Positions 46,345 to 59,645 of a stretch of DNA of 64,000 bases are shown one piece after another; positions within the stretch are counted from its first letter, which is position 1; every line of letters begins with the position of its first letter. The translations under genes and the position numbers were made by a program. The notes beneath the pieces are model-generated. The model searched no databases and was not told the DNA's origin. It worked only from the letters and a program-made list of their open reading frames with translations. The DNA is from Botryococcus braunii (Eukaryota; Chlorophyta; Trebouxiophyceae): assembly GCA_002005505.1 (NCBI GenBank), contig KV908618.1, positions 115,490-179,489 of the forward strand. The letters run 5' to 3'.

Positions 46345-47316
46345 ATGTCACCGCCCTCTTCTGGGAAGTTTAAAAACCTTTCTTCGGAAGAAAGAGAATT
46401 TTTGGAAGCGTTGGAAAGCTCAGGGGAGCTGGTTGAGGACTTGATGGAGGGGGCATCTCGCGATCCGTCGCCCGCTCCGTCCACACCAAAGACAAAGAAG
46501 ATCAAGTTAACCAATAAAATAAAGGAAACTAGAAAAGGAAGGGATACATGAGCATACATTGGAATGGAAGGATTTTAAAACTTTTATGGTTAAAAGATAT
46601 GATTCCACAGACACAGTGGCCATTGCCAGGGCAAAATTAGACAAAGTCTTTCAAGGAAATGAGACTGTCGAGAGATATATTGAAAGATTTATGTCTCTCT
46701 TAGCAGATGTAGAGGTTGACTATCAAATAGCCATGCAAGACCAGTTACATCTTTTTACCAAGGGTCTTAATACTCCTCTCAAACTTGCATGCACTGTGAA
46801 CCCTGCAACAGGCAGTCCTTTCACTGATCTGGAAGACATTTGCACTTATGTTGTTAAATATGAGGCAAGTCTCAAAAGCACATATGTGGATGCACAGGGA
46901 CCCAAGAGGAAGAGGGTCTACACCCAGACACCTCAAGTGGCAGCAGGAGTGGTGGAACAACAGCCCCCTGCACCACCTTCCTTGGGTTTGGTGGGAGCAC
47001 CCCCTTTTGGGTCCGGGAGAAAAATTGATTCCAGAACCTCTATTCCAAAGGATAGGGAATGCTATTTTTGACATAAACTAGGCCACGAGTCATGGCAGTG
47101 TGTTGCTAAAAAGCAATATCTAGCTGCCAAAGCTCAAGCTAGTGGGCACACCCCATCAAATTTTCAGCCTGGATTCTATCCGAGGCAAGGAAACAATCAA
47201 CCAGTGGCAGCACCACTGCAAGGTGTTTCAACTCCCTCACACATTGGGCCTAAGGGATTTAACAAGGGAAAACATTGGAAAGGGAAAGGGAAGGGCAAGG
47301 GCCCTAAACAAGATTA
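46345..47316 (+). pseudogene. gag: D5 gag pseudogene
   Basis: It matches D3 gag but lacks 266 bp between two AAGGA pentamers (equivalent to D3 40081-40346), which shifts the frame. The frame resumes from about 46559. A TGT-to-TGA change at 47069-47071 replaces the second cysteine of the CCHC knuckle with a stop. The tail to the TAG at 47315 is otherwise preserved. Confidence 0.9.
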
Positions 47317-47319
47317 GTC

Positions 47320-50300
47320 ATGAATGAAATTTGTTTTTCATATTTAACTTTTCTTGTTCAGAAGTCCTTGGGAAGTTGGAATACACCTCTGATTGTTCCT
47401 GGCAAACACAAAGCTGAGACTTGTATTGAATCTTTTCTTGCTGAACGAAAAGAAAACTCACAAGTCAGTGCATGCTTTGTGATAGGCCAGAAGGTGTGGA
47501 AAAGTAGGAGTTTCTTTTTGCGGTTACGCTCTCGCGCAAACCTGAAAATTCTTGCTAGGGGCTCAAAAGGGGAATGCTTTTCTTTTCAAGGACAGCAATG
47601 TACATTTCCTTTTTCCTTTGTTTTAGCTTATGCAGCACCCAAAGCATCTTGTCAGTTGGGTTCAACGTCAAGTGCTGCACCTCTTAACCTCACATTTCCT
47701 GTCATGACAAGGGGACAACAATGTAAAGCTTTAATGGACACCGGGGCCACACACTCTTTTGTCCGGGAAAAAGTTTTGCAAGGTTTGAGGTATAACAAGA
47801 GGACTTCACCCGTCACACTTGCTGATGGGACAGTAACACACACAAATGGGAAAGTGGATTTGAGTGTCCGGTTTGCTCCATCTATCATTACGAGACACTC
47901 CTTTCTTGTGTGTGACTCAATAATGGAAGGAATTGACATAATTTTGGGACAGGATTGGCTAGCACCACGACATGCTAATGTTAATGTGAGAGCTGGCAAG
48001 GCTCATATTAGACACAATAACAAATGGGTCTTGTTAAACAAACATGGAAAAGGCTTGGGAAAGAAGTTGGGATGGGGAATCAAATTAGGAAACACCAGGA
48101 AAGGGAAACGGGATCATTGGAAAACCTGCTTGTTCAATGTCATGGCCAAGGATGAACATGTTGGTTGGGATGAACAGGAAGAGATGCCACCTTTGGTGGA
48201 TATGGACGACCCCTCGACGGAGTCATCCGGGACTTCCTTACACAACTCTGCGCCGGGGGATACCTCGGGCACGGCCCCGGATATGGAGAGTTGCCTAGAA
48301 GTGGAGAAGGAAGTGGAAGAGGAAGAGGAAAGGGAAGAGGAAAAGGAAGAGGAAGAGGGAGAATCCGAGGTCACCACGGGTAAGCCTTCGGACCCTCTAG
48401 AGGAAATTTGTGTAAAAAAGCCTGAGCGGCTAGCACACTTGCTCCGGGAGTACAAGGACATTTTTCCAAATGGGCTACCAGGACTACCCCCACACCGACA
48501 AGTCTATCACACTATTAATGTGCAGGAAGGAATAACTCCTCCAAACCGTCCTGCTTACCGCTTGTCCGTGGAAGAAACTGAGGAATGTGAGCGAACTGTG
48601 GATGAACTACTTTCTAAGGGACACATACGCCCCTCATGTTCACCATATGCTTCACCGGTCTTGTTTGTGAGGAAGAAGGAGGGCACATACCGAATGGTTA
48701 TAGACTACAGGGCATTAAATAAAATCACCATTCATGATAGGTACCCTCTCCCTCGCATAGACGACTTGCTTGATAAACTTAAAGGTGCTAAGATTTTCTC
48801 AAGTCTGGACCTCCTCAGTGGTTATCATCAAGTAAGGCTAAAGGAGGAAGACATTCCTAAAACAGCGTTTCGTACACCCTTTGGGCTGTATGAGTTCTTA
48901 GTGCTTCCTTTTGGACTCACCAACGCCCCCGCTACCTTTCAACGCCTAATGAATGAAATCTTTCATGATTTCATAAGGGAAGGGTTTGTGGTAGTGTACC
49001 TTGACGATGTTCTAATTTTCAGTCGGGATGAAGAGGAGCATTATGCTCATCTTCGGAAGGTGTTCCAACGCCTTCGGGAAAAGGAATTGTTTGCAAAACT
49101 TGCCAAATGTGAATTCTTATGCTCAGAACTCAAATACCTCGGGCATATCATTGGCAAGGATGGACTGAAAGTGGACCCCCAAAAGGTGGAGGTAGTCAAG
49201 GATTGGCCCACACCCCAAAACGTCACCGACGTGCGTAGATTTTGGGGGCTTGCAAATTATTTTCGAAAATTTATTCAGGGGTTCAGCTCACTTGCTGCAC
49301 CTTTGACTAAACTGTCCAGTAGCAAAAGTTCTTGGACTTGGGGAAAGGAGCAAGATGAGGCCCTTGCGGCTCTCAAGGATGCATTAATACAGGCACCCAT
49401 ACTATCACTGCCAGACCTTCGTAAACCCTTCCAGGTAATTTGTGATGCGAGTGATTTTGGGGTTGGCGCTGTACTATTGCAGGAAGGTCGAGTCATTGCT
49501 TATTACAGTAAGAAGCTCAATAGTGCAGAAAGGAACTATTCTGCAACTGAGAGGGAGTTACTTGCTGTAGTGTATGCCTTGATTGAATGGAGATGTTATG
49601 TCCTAGGGAAACAAGTCACTGTCACCACAGACCATAAGTGTAACACTTTTCTTCAGCAACAGGTTGGTTTAAGCCCTCGGAGGGCACGGTGGGCTGAGAA
49701 GTTGCAGGAGTTCAACATTCTTTGGGTTTGGGCGCCTGGAAAGACTAACGTTGCGGATGCGTTGTCCAGGAACCCAGTCCTCCAGGGACAGCTCCAGGGA
49801 CAATAGCAGCGCAACGTCTCCACGGAGCCCAACCCCGGGAAGGGGATCAATGCAACCTCGATGGATGGGGACGGGAGGGCCCGCTCGGGCTCCATCACCC
49901 TCGGGTCTGACGGGTGTGACACCTTCTTGGAATTGTTGAAGGGTGCTTACGCACATGATTCGTGGTTGGGAACAAGGGCAAATAGGAGAAAAGTTCACTT
50001 TACGGACGGGGTTTGGGAATTTGGAAGGGAGGGAAGAAAATATGTGCCTGCATTTTATGAAGTCCGGGATAAGGAAGGTCCAGTTGCTAGGAATCTGCGG
50101 CAGGACATATTGAAAGCTTTGCATGAACCTCCTTCTGTTGGTCATCCAGGCTTTGCGAAGATGTATGATCTAGTGAAGCGGGACTGGTGGTGGCCGGGAA
50201 TGGCGGAGGATGTGCGGGAGTATGTGAAGTATTGTGATTCATGCCAGCGGGTGAAGGCCTCAAACCAGTTACCCGCAGGACTCTTACACCCTTTACAAAT

Positions 50301-50943
50301 CCCCACAAGGAAATGGCAAAGCATCTCAATGGATTTCATCACGGGACTGCCTAAAAGCAAACACGGGCATAACGCAATATGGGTAGTGGTTGACAGGTTG
50401 AGCAAATGTGCCCACTTTGCCCCTACCACTACCAATGCAGATGCTTATGAAGTTGCTGTTCTGATGAGGGATAAAGTATGGAAGTATCACGGTTTCCCTG
50501 AAGAAATTGTTTCGGACCGAGATCCTCGGTTTGTGAATAATTTCATGAACACACTTCTAAGTCTGACGGGGTGCAAGCCGGCTCGAACTACGGCATATCA
50601 TCCTCAGTCAGATGGTCAAACGGAACGGGTGAATAGGATCTTGGAAGATTTTTTGAAACACTATGTCAAGGATAACCCAAGGGAGTGGGAGGATTACCTT
50701 TCAGTGGCGGAATTTGCCTACAACAACTCTTGGCAAACTTCCCTAAACTCCACACCCTTCAGGTTAACATATGGGCAAGATCCAAATATACCGTTTGCGG
50801 TGGGACACATGGAGGGCACTAAGGTGGATAGGGCTGATCTCTTCATGAGAAAAATGCAAGACAAAATCACCCTTGCAAGGAAGTGTTTGCGTGCAGCTCA
50901 AGACCGTCAGACGGCCTATGCCAACCGGCATAGGAGGGAGCAC
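47320..50943 (+). pseudogene. pol: D5 pol pseudogene
   Basis: The open frame covers protease, the acidic linker, RT (YLDD) and RNase H to TAG at 49804-49806, where D3 has CAG in LQGQQQRNV; this is a C-to-T transition. Integrase continues in the same frame (HHCC region, MDFITG, SDRDPRF, DGQTERVNRILED) to the truncation at about 50940. A leucine-to-tryptophan change (RRFWGLANYF) in the conserved RRFLGLANYF motif is a further likely defect. Confidence 0.9.
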
Positions 50944-51565
50944 TAGTAGAAAAGATTTTGTCCCAAAAAGGTCCCAAAAAGGTCCGAAAAGAGGTGTTTT
51001 GGGACCCCCATGGGAAAGATTTGGGACCCCTTGGGACTCGTATGGGAGCATTTTGGGAACTTGTTTTTTGGGACTTTCCCATTGAGTGGCATATATGGGA
51101 GTTTTACGGGAAGCTTTTGGGACCCTTTTGGGAGCATGTTTGGGAGAGTTATGGGAGAATTTCGCAAAATTTTGGGATGTCCCAAAAAAAGGTGCATTTT
51201 TGGGAAGGTCCCAAAAGCATTGTTTTGGGACTCGTTTGGGAAGACGTTGGGAACATCCCAAAATACTAAGATTTTGGGAATAGATTGGGCTGTTTTTTGG
51301 GAAAGTCCCATAAAGTCAGAATTGGGAGTGGTTTGGGAGGGAGTTGGGAACTTCCCAAAATAAAAAATTTAGGGACTTGGTTGGGCAGTTATTTGGGATA
51401 GTCCCAAAAGTTCTATTATGGGAAAGGTTTGGGAGGTGATTGGGAACTTCCCAAATTTCCCATGTTTTGGGAGTGGGTTGGGCTGCTGTTTGGGATAGTC
51501 CCAAAACCAATGACTTGGGACAGGTTTGGGAGGAAGTTGGGAACTCCCATACAACAGAACTTGGG
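50944..51565. repeat. hairpin-rich minisatellite, period about 96 bp
   Basis: A degenerate array of TTTGGGA and TCCCAAA motifs. Aligned units start near 51169, 51271, 51367 and 51464. Each contains an inverted pair such as TTTGGGA-TAG-TCCCAAA and, in most units, TTGGGAA-C-TTCCCAA. The part before 51169 has the same vocabulary but looser spacing. Open frames here are repeat-driven. Confidence 0.85.
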
Positions 51566-52657
51566 ATTCCAATCCCATACACATTCTGTTGCTAGGAGAG
51601 GCAGTTATCCACTTAATGACTAACAAACAATGAGATGCTTGACTTGGAACATCGTGAGATGGCGCAACATTGGTCCAAGTGCTCAATTACATCTGAAAGC
51701 TGCCACACGCACTGGACTGACACCCTAGTCCAACATGTACGTTGAACTGACGCAAACCTAATAAGCGTTAACAAGACTACTGAATACATATACCAATACT
51801 GCAAAAGCACAGTACACAAACACACAAGGGTTTGCTGCACATGCTGCATGCACCTAAGGCTTATATCAAGAAGCGTCTTAATTGCAAAATGCTTGAAGCC
51901 AATGTAGTTGCTTGATGACATGTCAGCATGCATGCCCATATGCTTGATCAAAACTGGCAAAAACAAACCATCTACTGGAAGAATGGATGACTTTTTCAAA
52001 TCGCTTCCCTGGATTGCCTTTGCAGCAAAGGGATGCATCATGAAGACATGCACATGCATGTCTTCTGGTAGTATATATACGTCTGTATTGGCGAGGTCCC
52101 CAAGTCAGGTGCAGCACGTGCAAGTGTCATGTAAAGCAAACCGCCTGCAGAGCAATTGCAACCCACGTCAGTGTCAACTTACTGTGCTGTCATCGGAATA
52201 CACACATCAGTGACCAGACATAATCCTATAGGATGCGCTGCGCATGGGCGTGTGCATCAACATTTACACACATTTAGCCGCTCATGCGCAACGCCTTTAC
52301 CCGTTGCGAAGTGTATTGCAGGCCCAGCCTATAGGCCAAGCTAGGATGCAACCTAAACCTTACGAGCCTTTTTTGTTCATGCTGAAAGGTTCGGTTCGAC
52401 CCTTCCGGTACAGTGCCAGCAAAAATGAAGAAAACGAGGGCCGCTATATTAACATGGAGACAATTGGACCTTGCAAGGGCCCCTGGCGCCGGCCGGGTTT
52501 CCCCGGGGCTCACCAGCAAAATAGGAAAACCGCAGCATACACACACGCGTGCGCGCACTCAGTCGAGGCCAGTCCCTAAGTCCAGCCTTTGGGGGTAGGC
52601 ATAGGGACCAGTTGGTTGCAAACCCTCCCACCACTACAACAGAAGAAACCCTAAGAG

Positions 52658-52660
<3 letters not shown>
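51566..52660. other. no recognisable feature
   Basis: Mixed-composition DNA with short open frames on both strands. None shows a domain or convincing splice-site pairs. Confidence 0.5.
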
Positions 52661-52663
<3 letters not shown>

Positions 52664-52736
<73 letters not shown>

Positions 52737-52760
52737 GCACGCACGCACACACGCACACAC
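52664..52760. repeat. (CA)n microsatellite
   Basis: A (CG)n/(CA)n start followed by about 35 CA units and CACG-type variants. Confidence 0.95.
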
Positions 52761-52832
52761 AACTTCTGTGATAGAGACTGATGTGAACAATGAAGTAGGC
52801 ATGATAGAAAGGCATAATGAAAGATGACTTAC

Positions 52833-53320
52833 CTTCCCCTTGCCCTGCTGCGGAGGCTCATTATCAAGGAACCCTTGATGAACCTTGGCCTCGTCCCCGC
52901 TTTGCTGGCCTGTGCTGGCTGCGAGGACTTGTTTCAGTGTCCTCATCACCTGCTTCATCCTCATCAGCTACCCTGCAGAGACCAAGCCGCTATAAAATGG
53001 CATTTCAAAAACGTACATAGCCATATATGACAGACTTCTTAATTCAAGGCACGTCATGATGATGATCATTTCATGTCAGGTCAGCTAGGATATTGGACAG
53101 CTGAGCACAAGTGGAGTATAAATCTGAGCACCTGCAGCTAATGCGTAACTCATCCCATCTAATAAGACTCCGCCTCCTCTCCATGGGGGATGGGGGATCC
53201 CCCACCCCCCATGTGTCGTCCTTAAATTCCCCTGCCAAAGCCGTGGCAATATTTCGGGAACAACTCATCAGTGGTTCACCAAACATTCCCACGAGTGTGG
53301 CAGGGTTCATGACACTTGAG
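52833..53320 (-). other. possible minus-strand exons of an unidentified gene
   Basis: A 140-nt stretch (52833-52972, minus) lies between a TCTCTGCAG acceptor and a GTAAGT donor. Its open frame is acidic and then basic, but reaches a TGA before the donor. Upstream on the same strand, about 53130-53310 reads as a protein-like segment (MNPATLVGMFGEPLMSC..., RRRSLIRWDELRISC) ending at a possible GT donor. No family recognised. It could equally be chance. Confidence 0.22.
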
Positions 53321-53954
53321 ACTCATGTATCTCATGAAAAGGTAAATAATTACATCAATCCAGCCCAGTGGGCATGATGAGATGCAGACGGATAAACCAA
53401 CCTTATGTGAGGACCTAGTTTTAATAGTCCTATGCTGTAACATTGATAAAATACTGAAAACTGCACCAGGCCCCAGGCCATGGTACATAACCGGACCAGA
53501 ATTTACCTAACTGGTAGCAGGCCCAGTTGGGCGACACAGATCTTAGGGAAGTGGTGCACAGACCTTATCAGCGGGAGGCAAGCTATCTTTGACAGACTCA
53601 AGGGAGAGGAAACTCCAATGCTGCTTGGCGAGCTTATATGTACACATTGCCTCTGCCTTCTTATTCTGTTCCTCCCAAGAAAACTGAGCGTCCGAGACGT
53701 GCCCCATTTCCTGGCAGCAGAAGGCACGGGGGTGTCAATAAACTTGCAAGGTTTGATGCATATGCTGTGCACGGGCATGACCACCGCAACACTCCACGAA
53801 ACTTTGCAAAGGCAGCTGCAAAGTCAGAGGCAACTGCAGTCAATGCAGCAATGAGGCACACACAGAGACGCACGCAAGAGCGCATGCACGCACCCACCCA
53901 CACTCACACGTGCGCTCACACATACACACGCTCATGCACACACAGATCTGTCTA

Positions 53955-53955
<1 letters not shown>

Positions 53956-53994
<39 letters not shown>

Positions 53995-54006
53995 GACACA
54001 CCCACA

Positions 54007-54052
<46 letters not shown>
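53956..54052. repeat. (CA)n microsatellite
   Basis: Two long CA runs separated by GACAGACACACCC, with further CA-rich flanks from 53880 to 54080. Confidence 0.95.
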
Positions 54053-54058
<6 letters not shown>

Positions 54059-54305
54059 TGCAGACACACACACAGACACATGTGGCACGGAGACACCACT
54101 GCATTCCTGATACTAGCAAGGGGAAAGGTTGGGCAACACAGATCTTAATGGGGGGGGGGGGGGAGGGGAGGACCTTTTCGGCGGGAGGGGGCCCTTTGCC
54201 TTTGGGGAGACGTTTGGGACTGGTTGCTTTTTTGGCAGGCTTTGTTGCAGTGTTCACCCTCTGGCAAAACAAATTTGGACTGTCCGACACTGCTGCTTAC
54301 ATAGC

Positions 54306-54438
54306 ATGTGTTGACCAGGGCTAAAGTGTTACACAGACGACTTGACCTGCAGTCTCCAGACTTGTACATAATATGTGTTGACCAGGGCCAAAGTGTTACA
54401 CAGACGCCTTGACCTGCAGGCTCCAGACCTGTAGCTAT
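54306..54438. repeat. 67-bp tandem duplication
   Basis: The unit beginning ATGTGTTGACCAGGGC at 54306 is repeated at 54373 with a few substitutions. No coding signal. Confidence 0.88.
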
Positions 54439-54782
54439 TTTCCCAGTAAAGGCATACAGTTGAGTCCAAAGAAAGGCACAGAGCTAGTTCCGATGGCACG
54501 TAACATTCAAGGGTTAGGTATATGTGAAGTACCTTGGCGTTGGGGGGCGCATTTGGAGGTGGTCCAGGTTGATTTGCTGTCTCTAGTGCCTCTCCTTACG
54601 CACTATCTCCAAACTGTCCCATGACAATGGCATTTCTCAAGTGCTGTAACCCATAAATTACCCAGATATGTTCAGAATAGAAAAATATAAGTAACGCATA
54701 AACCCCCAGTCATAATAGCCGTACTACGCGATCAAACGTCAAAGTAACGGCATGCATGCTGTCACTTTCACATGAGACCAGG

Positions 54783-54787
54783 ACACA

Positions 54788-54848
<61 letters not shown>
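54783..54848. repeat. (CA)n microsatellite
   Basis: About 32 uninterrupted CA units. Confidence 0.95.
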
Positions 54849-54849
<1 letters not shown>

Positions 54850-54850
<1 letters not shown>

Positions 54851-56450
54851 ACAGAAAGCACAGCACATATGAGGTACAAGTAACAATCTGGGCCTGCTGC
54901 CCCTACCACTCATGCTCTGGTGCAAGTAAACATCCAGGCACATGTGCAATGTGCTGCAGTACGAACGTAAATAAAAAGTTGACAAATTATTACCAATGAT
55001 ATTTATGGTAATGATATTTATGGTAACGCGCTGTACGTATATATGTGCATGTATAAACATCCAACAGGTACAACGCTTTCTCCAATAGTTAACTCTGCTG
55101 CAGGCCCAGCTTTTCGCCTGAGCCTTATGAACTTAAGTGGTGCATCTGCGAGTGGGTGAAGTGCAGGCATTGAAAATGACAGAAATGGTATGTGGGGCTG
55201 GGGAGAGTTTGACCAGTGCTAGCAGACCGGAAGCATGAAGGAGAAAATATGAATGAACACTCCACATACCAATAGGGGTGGTGCAGAGTTGGGTTTGAGA
55301 GTGAGGGGAAAAGAAAAATAAAGTCGTGCAGGTGGCAATATTAAGTTCACAGTCACTCCCTCCCCCCCCTTTTGAAGGGAGCCTTAGGACTTCAAAGCAC
55401 ATCATCTTAGTCCAAGTGAGCACGCTGTTTGTGGAACTACAATACACCCTGCTCACATACTAATTGAAAATTGTTTTGGGTTGACTTACAGTATTTGGGA
55501 AGATTTTTCGCCCAACATAACGTGTGCAATAAGTTTGGGAAGGACTTTCTCGTAACAGAGTTGCAGTGTGGCGCTAGATGCCACAGGGCCCCAGTTTAGT
55601 TGGCCAAACCAAGGTGGTTCTGAAGGTAATCCTGCAGAAGCCCATTCCCAGCTTATAACAATTTCAGACACACAATTCGGGCCTCTGACGAATGGAAAAA
55701 AACACACCAGGTTCAAAAAAGTAGCCGTTGGGGCACACCCCAACGTCGTCACCCATACGGTAAAGGATGGAGTAGAAATCCATCCACATGTATCCAAGCT
55801 CTCTATCTTTAGATGCTTTGTTTGTGTCTTGTGGCTCCTCCATTGCAGTGAACGGAACCGCACTGTCTGTTTCTGATTTTCGCGGGTAAAGTGACAGTAC
55901 GGCGAGTTGTACGGCAGCTTCTTGCTGGTCCGTTCGGAATTCATTGGAAGTGGAAAGTATGCAGATATGTGGCATTTATTAAATTTTGCCCTTTACAACG
56001 ACTGTCGTTTGGTGAGAGGGATCGGCGGAGCCGGCTTAATTCATCAAGACGTTGGAGTGTGATCAGTCCTAGTTTGCACGGTTCGCCCATGGTTGTGTGT
56101 TCGTTTTGGATGGATGGCTTCGAGGTATTAACTTCGTGGAATATTTAGGAGTTTTGTTGGATTGTGATGCATTCAGTAGGCTTCAAGGTGGGTCTCACTG
56201 GGTTTCGGCGGTTTGGTTTGCGTTGCCTGTTTAGCCGGCTACAAGCAACCCATAGGATATCTGCACTTGTTTCTATTGCTGCTGTGTACCCAAAAGTGAC
56301 CCATCATGTTGTGCCTGCATGTCGAGGGAGCGGAACTCTCCTGGTTGAGGGCCCAACTTGTACAGCGTAGTTTAAAAAACAATCATGATGCCAGAGAGAA
56401 AACATACATACAGAGCACGTAGCATGCAATGCTGAATGAAGAATGGCAGC
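54850..56450. other. no confident gene; open frames on both strands
   Basis: The longest open stretches are 55568-55876 (+) and 55486-55944 (-), which overlap. Neither matches a family I recognise and neither has clear splice boundaries. Left unassigned. Confidence 0.4.
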
Positions 56451-56455
56451 AGAAT

Positions 56456-57920
<1,465 letters not shown>

Positions 57921-58063
57921 ATTGCTGTTGAAGTAAGCTATGAAGCAAGATATTTTTCTGATTGGTGACTTCAAATGAGACATGCAGCGGCTGAGGTTGC
58001 CCTGCTGCTGCTGCAGATTGGCTCACAGGAGAACGTTTGGCTCACAGGCGCGCGCATTAGTTT

Positions 58064-58113
58064 GGGGGGGGGGGGGGGCGCAAATCATACACGCCTTGGC
58101 CCCCCCCCCCCCC
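58064..58113. repeat. G15...C14 inverted homopolymer pair
   Basis: Fifteen G (58064-58078), a 21-base spacer, then fourteen C (58100-58113), able to fold as a hairpin. Confidence 0.9.
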
Positions 58114-58217
58114 AATCCAGCCTTTTTCAATTACAAAGACCAACCCCAAACAACAACCCCCTGGGGCTTTAAAGTTTTGCAAACACATCCATGTGCCTCT
58201 CTCATGTTGGGATCAGG

Positions 58218-58330
58218 TGATGGGGTGGCCCGAGCTTACCCTAGAGGAGCGCCAGATACAATTCATGCGGGCAGCTGACATGGAGTTCTCTCTTTTATAC
58301 TTGGAGGAATGCAGGGCTACAGCCCGTGTT
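58218..58330 (+). other. possible exon of an unidentified gene
   Basis: An open stretch after GGGATCAG encodes a helical, protein-like segment (WPELTLEERQIQF, MEFSLLYLEECR). No family recognised; splice donor uncertain. Confidence 0.22.
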
Positions 58331-58762
58331 AAAATATGTGGGTTCAACAAGAAACATGTCCCACTGAACATTGCTGCAATTAAAAAAGGGTGGGGTTGAA
58401 GGCTGCAGAGAGTGGGAAAAATAGGAAGGCAGGGGATGCATAGTATGTCACTGTTGCTCGTGCCTTGCGTTCAAGGGTACTGCATTGCAGTATACCTGTT
58501 CTGACAGTAGTGGCACTCGATTGGTTAGGATCTTCAAGGGACGGGATGCTCAAGAGGTCAAGCTAGGATGTTTATCTCCCTTTAACCTGGTGGGAGTCCA
58601 GACTGACAGCACTCATGCAAGTGCCAAGGTCCTTGCCCCAGGCAGTTCACTTGGGAGTGGTGCGAGTCTGCACCAATGTAATCATTTAGAACATCCCTGA
58701 TTTTGAAGCATCGCCAACCCCCCCTGTCTCTCTCCCCCCCCCTCTCTCTCTCCCTCCCTCCC

Positions 58763-59061
58763 TGATACAGTAGAAACGGCCAAAGGATGCGAAAACAATG
58801 GTTACAAGTTGTTTGGGCTCCACCTCAGTACCCGTCCAGTCCGGCCCGGTCCTTCCTCTGCCAAAGCCTTATTCTATCCTGTTCTAAGTGTGTCCCTGTC
58901 TCCATCGCCAATGCGCCTTGTCAAGTAAGGGGTCACTCCCTTGGCGCGTGAAGTAGCCACTTCTTGGCGTGGAGGAACATAACTCACGAAGGGACCTTTA
59001 TGGAGGTCCAAATCCTCGTGGTCCGGTCATTTTCCTATAACACGCGACTTTTCCTGTTACA
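58763..59061 (-). repeat. A3 3' LTR
   Basis: 299 bp, matching the A2 length. It shares ACTTTT near its end with A1, where A2 has ACTATT. Confidence 0.95.
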
Positions 59062-59645
59062 CCCTCCCCCCCTTAGCTTGGACGTCACGGCCAAGAGGGA
59101 GACTCACTCTAAACAACTACACTACGCACCTAACACACTTGGCAGAGGTACGGTCCTGTCACGTCCTGTCCGCGGGTACTAGTCTGGCGTCCCCAGCCCA
59201 AGCCAGACCCCTGTCCTGTCTTGTCCAGCCCTGTCCGTATAACAATGTAAAATCTGTCCCGTCCATACATAAATTCGCCCGTCCTGTCCAATAGGAATTC
59301 TACCCAACGGCAGTGGGGCCACCCATCTGCGTCGGGCGTTACGCTACAGCGCGAGCTAGCACGGATGTCGCGACATTACATGATTGACGTCCGAAACCTG
59401 ACAAGGGTGAGCAGTCAGCACCGCACGCACCCGAGGTAGACGACACCCTACCTCGACGAGTCCTGTCCAGGGTGAGCGGTCATCACCGCACGCACCCGAG
59501 GTAGACATTCTACCCCGCTTACGTCCTATTCATCCGAGTGCGCTCTAGTACTGGGATACCCCCAGGGTACACTCTAAGGGCCAAGCTTAGAGCTTCCAAG
59601 GTGGCCCAAGGACGTACCGAGGGGCCGACCCGACCTGCCAGAGCA

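Larger units (their letters stand above)
45769..50943 (+). mobile_element. Ty3/gypsy element D5, truncated at both ends and disabled
   Basis: It starts in the LTR (first 22 bases missing) and ends in pol at RHRRE near 50940. It is very similar to D3 where both exist. Lesions: a 266-bp gag deletion, a stop in the zinc knuckle, a stop after RNase H, and loss of the integrase C-terminus, chromodomain and 3' LTR. Confidence 0.9.

Noticed and set aside
50944..51311. Open frames of 70-122 residues in the GGGA/TCCC array
   Set aside because: The array is open in several frames because of its word composition; peptides are repeats of GSQ/KVPK/WE-type words without domain signal.
51169..51560. Telomere-like GGGA/TTTGGG array
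   Set aside because: The words resemble telomeric TTTAGGG only loosely, occur on both strands and have a 96-bp period rather than a 6-8-bp one.
52664..52760. CRISPR-like regular repeat
   Set aside because: CA dinucleotide tract with no unique spacers; the genome is eukaryotic.
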